Assembly (NCBI GenBank): GCA_000990355.1
Contig: LBSX01000018.1
Coordinates: forward strand, 1-39,420
Source of the DNA: Candidatus Magasanikbacteria bacterium GW2011_GWC2_37_14
GTDB taxonomy: Bacteria > Patescibacteriota > Patescibacteriia > Magasanikbacterales > UBA922
Reading direction: 5' to 3'
Length of the DNA stretch: 39,420 nucleotides
The notes below the pieces were generated by a model. It was not told where the DNA came from, did not search any database, and saw nothing but the letters and a program-made list of their open reading frames with translations. Made by a program: the position numbers and the translations under genes. Each line of letters starts with the position of its first letter. The stretch's first letter is position 1. This document shows positions 38,401-39,420 of this stretch, in pieces.

Positions 38401-38458
38401 TGTCATGCTGAATTTATTTCAGCATCCCAGGGGATCCTGAAACGAGTTCAGGATGACA
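38401..38458. repeat. Dispersed palindromic repeat (TGTCATGCTGAA...CAGGATGACA), copy 3
   Basis: The copy is near-identical to that at 1325-1392 but with a shorter centre. It ends 4 bp before the 3' end of the metallo-beta-lactamase-fold gene, so it lies in its 3' UTR on the minus strand. Confidence 0.85.
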
Positions 38459-38462
38459 GTCG

Positions 38463-39077
38463 TTACTCCTTACTTAGTACCATAACTTGCATTTCTTCTT
38501 GTGGCAAATCTTTTTTCTTAATAATAATTTTCTTTTCCGGAGTGCCGTTGCTAGAACCCAATTCTTTTAATAAACTTTCAACTTCTTTGGCTTTGGGGTC
38601 ATTGTCGCATTTAAAAGCCATTGGGATAACAATGCGTGGTTCAATCGCGTTTATTACTTTGGCAGCACCTTCGGCATCATAAGCACCTTCGGAACCAAAT
38701 GGTACAAATAAAATATCTACTCCCGATAATACTTCTAACTGAGCATCGGTTAATTGTTTATTGTTTAAACCTAAATGTCCGACACTTAATTGTTCGGCGT
38801 CAAGTCGGAACATTACTGTACCATCGGTATGACCATTAGTGGCGGTAATTAAAACACTGTCAGTTTCGCATTCACCAGCATGAGAAAGTGTAAAAGGTTC
38901 TCCAGACAAAGTAATAATACCTTCTTCGCCATGGGTCATTAAACCAATGTCAGGCATAAGACTGCGGGGAAATTCACCCGTTGCCGGGCGATAGGGATCA
39001 ATAATAATTACTACATCTTTGTCATAGGGTTTTACTTGTATTTTGATGGCAGTATTGCCAAGCCAACTTATGTGCAT
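38463..39077 (-). CDS. Metallo-beta-lactamase-fold protein with lost metal ligands
   Basis: The 204-residue protein aligns by pattern with the UlaG-like MBL family (HISWLGNTAIKIQ start, IIIDPY, MPDIGLMTHG, then GEPFTLSHAGECE, SVGHLG, VDILFVPFG and PRIVIPMAF). The metal-binding HxHxDH motif is reduced to THGEEG (about residues 48-53). The later HLGD is HLGL, and the final His of the IPMH-type motif is Ala in IPMAF. It is therefore probably not a zinc hydrolase and may be a structural or binding protein. It is monocistronic on the minus strand and starts at MHISWLG without an SD. Confidence 0.8.
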   Translation of the reverse strand: MHISWLGNTAIKIQVKPYDKDVVIIIDPYRPATGEFPRSLMPDIGLMTHGEEGIITLSGEPFTLSHAGECETDSVLITATNGHTDGTVMFRLDAEQLSVGHLGLNNKQLTDAQLEVLSGVDILFVPFGSEGAYDAEGAAKVINAIEPRIVIPMAFKCDNDPKAKEVESLLKELGSSNGTPEKKIIIKKKDLPQEEMQVMVLSKE

Positions 39078-39420
39078 AATAAAAATAGGTAAAAATTATG
39101 ACCATATTTTACCATTTTTTTATACACAACACAAGGGGTGGAAATCGTTGTTTCTCCCCCTTAACAAAGGGGGATTAAGGGGGTTGTTGGTAAACCCTCC
39201 CCTTGTAGGGGAGGTGTCCCGATTCGCATCGGGACGGTGGGATTCGTTGTACTAACATGAACCCCCACCCTCCGACTGCGACGTCGGAGGACTCCCCCTA
39301 CGAGGGGGAGGATTTCGAACGGTGTTTGTGCGCGCGTGAACGAGCTGGTGGTTCGTTTTCCTCCCCTTTATAAGGGGAGGATTAAGGAGGGGTAAGTTAA
39401 AAACAAAAAATACCCCAACA
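39078..39420. repeat. Repeat block at the window end (three repeat families)
   Basis: No gene is seen. After an AT-rich stretch with a GGTAAAA/TTTTACC inverted repeat (about 39089-39114) near the MBL gene start come a CCCCCTTA...AAGGGGG palindrome (39155-39185) and the nested CCCTCCCC repeat copy 2 (39188-39314). A fragment of the large inverted-repeat element (39321-39344) and a CTCCCCTTTATAAGGGGAGG unit (39360-39379) follow. These pile-ups show that the repeats tend to insert next to or into each other. Confidence 0.7.

Noticed and set aside
1-39420. CRISPR array
   Set aside because: No regularly spaced repeats with unique spacers were seen; the repeats present are dispersed palindromes, one heptamer run and isolated direct pairs.

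Overview
The window looks like a chromosome segment of a Patescibacteria (Candidate Phyla Radiation) bacterium, probably of the Parcubacteria kind. Most genes are AT-rich, start without a clear Shine-Dalgarno (SD) sequence and are tightly packed. They include a B12-dependent class II ribonucleotide reductase with a stand-alone cobalamin adenosyltransferase, and many small membrane or orphan proteins. Intergenic spaces are full of dispersed palindromic repeats. I cannot assign a class or genus from sequence alone.

Layout. 1-4.3 kb: epmA-efp (EF-P and its lysylating enzyme), converging on a ruvB operon with three small membrane-protein genes. 4.3-11 kb: nrdJ behind a pair of NrdR boxes, a cobalamin adenosyltransferase and a TerC-family membrane protein, with two GC-rich genes wedged between nrdJ and the adenosyltransferase. 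11.1-11.4 kb: a tRNA-Leu(UAA) preceded by a truncated copy of its own 5' end and two back-to-back perfect hairpins. 11.4-19.1 kb: an accessory island with a proteasome-like N-terminal-nucleophile hydrolase, an 80-residue orphan and an ECF sigma factor that share one promoter motif; a large serine recombinase; a GC-rich gene between 60-bp direct repeats; a phage-type HTH gene with a ParB-methyltransferase; and two orphans. 19.2-19.9 kb: another cassette-like gene. 20.0-25.4 kb: a same-strand run of small-molecule and quality-control genes (MazG-like, AlaX-like editing domain, DUF2000, EamA transporter, Asp/Glu racemase, GDPD, a frameshifted MFS transporter, YbaK-type deacylase). 25.7-28.8 kb: a GC-rich asparaginase cassette directly upstream of an AT-rich asparaginase. 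28.8-33.0 kb: AI-2E family protein, rpsB-tsf, an orphan and ruvA. 33.0-35.3 kb: nested repeats and a GC-rich two-gene membrane-protein cassette. 35.3-39.1 kb: gyrA, a membrane protein and a degenerate metallo-beta-lactamase-fold protein.

Two patterns stand out. First, six transcription units (8.6, 9.1, 14.9, 19.2, 26.0 and 34.8 kb) share one architecture: an AT-rich promoter with a TTGACA-type -35, often a hairpin leader, a strong SD, an ORF richer in GC than its neighbours, then GC-rich 3' hairpins and usually a U-tract terminator. They look like independently acquired self-contained expression cassettes; one lies between 60-bp direct repeats beside a serine recombinase gene. Second, the ECF sigma factor and the proteasome-like operon each carry a TGCAAC-N16/17-CGTTAT promoter on the same strand, which predicts an autoregulated sigma/peptidase circuit; the peptidase has Ser instead of Thr at the N-terminal nucleophile position.
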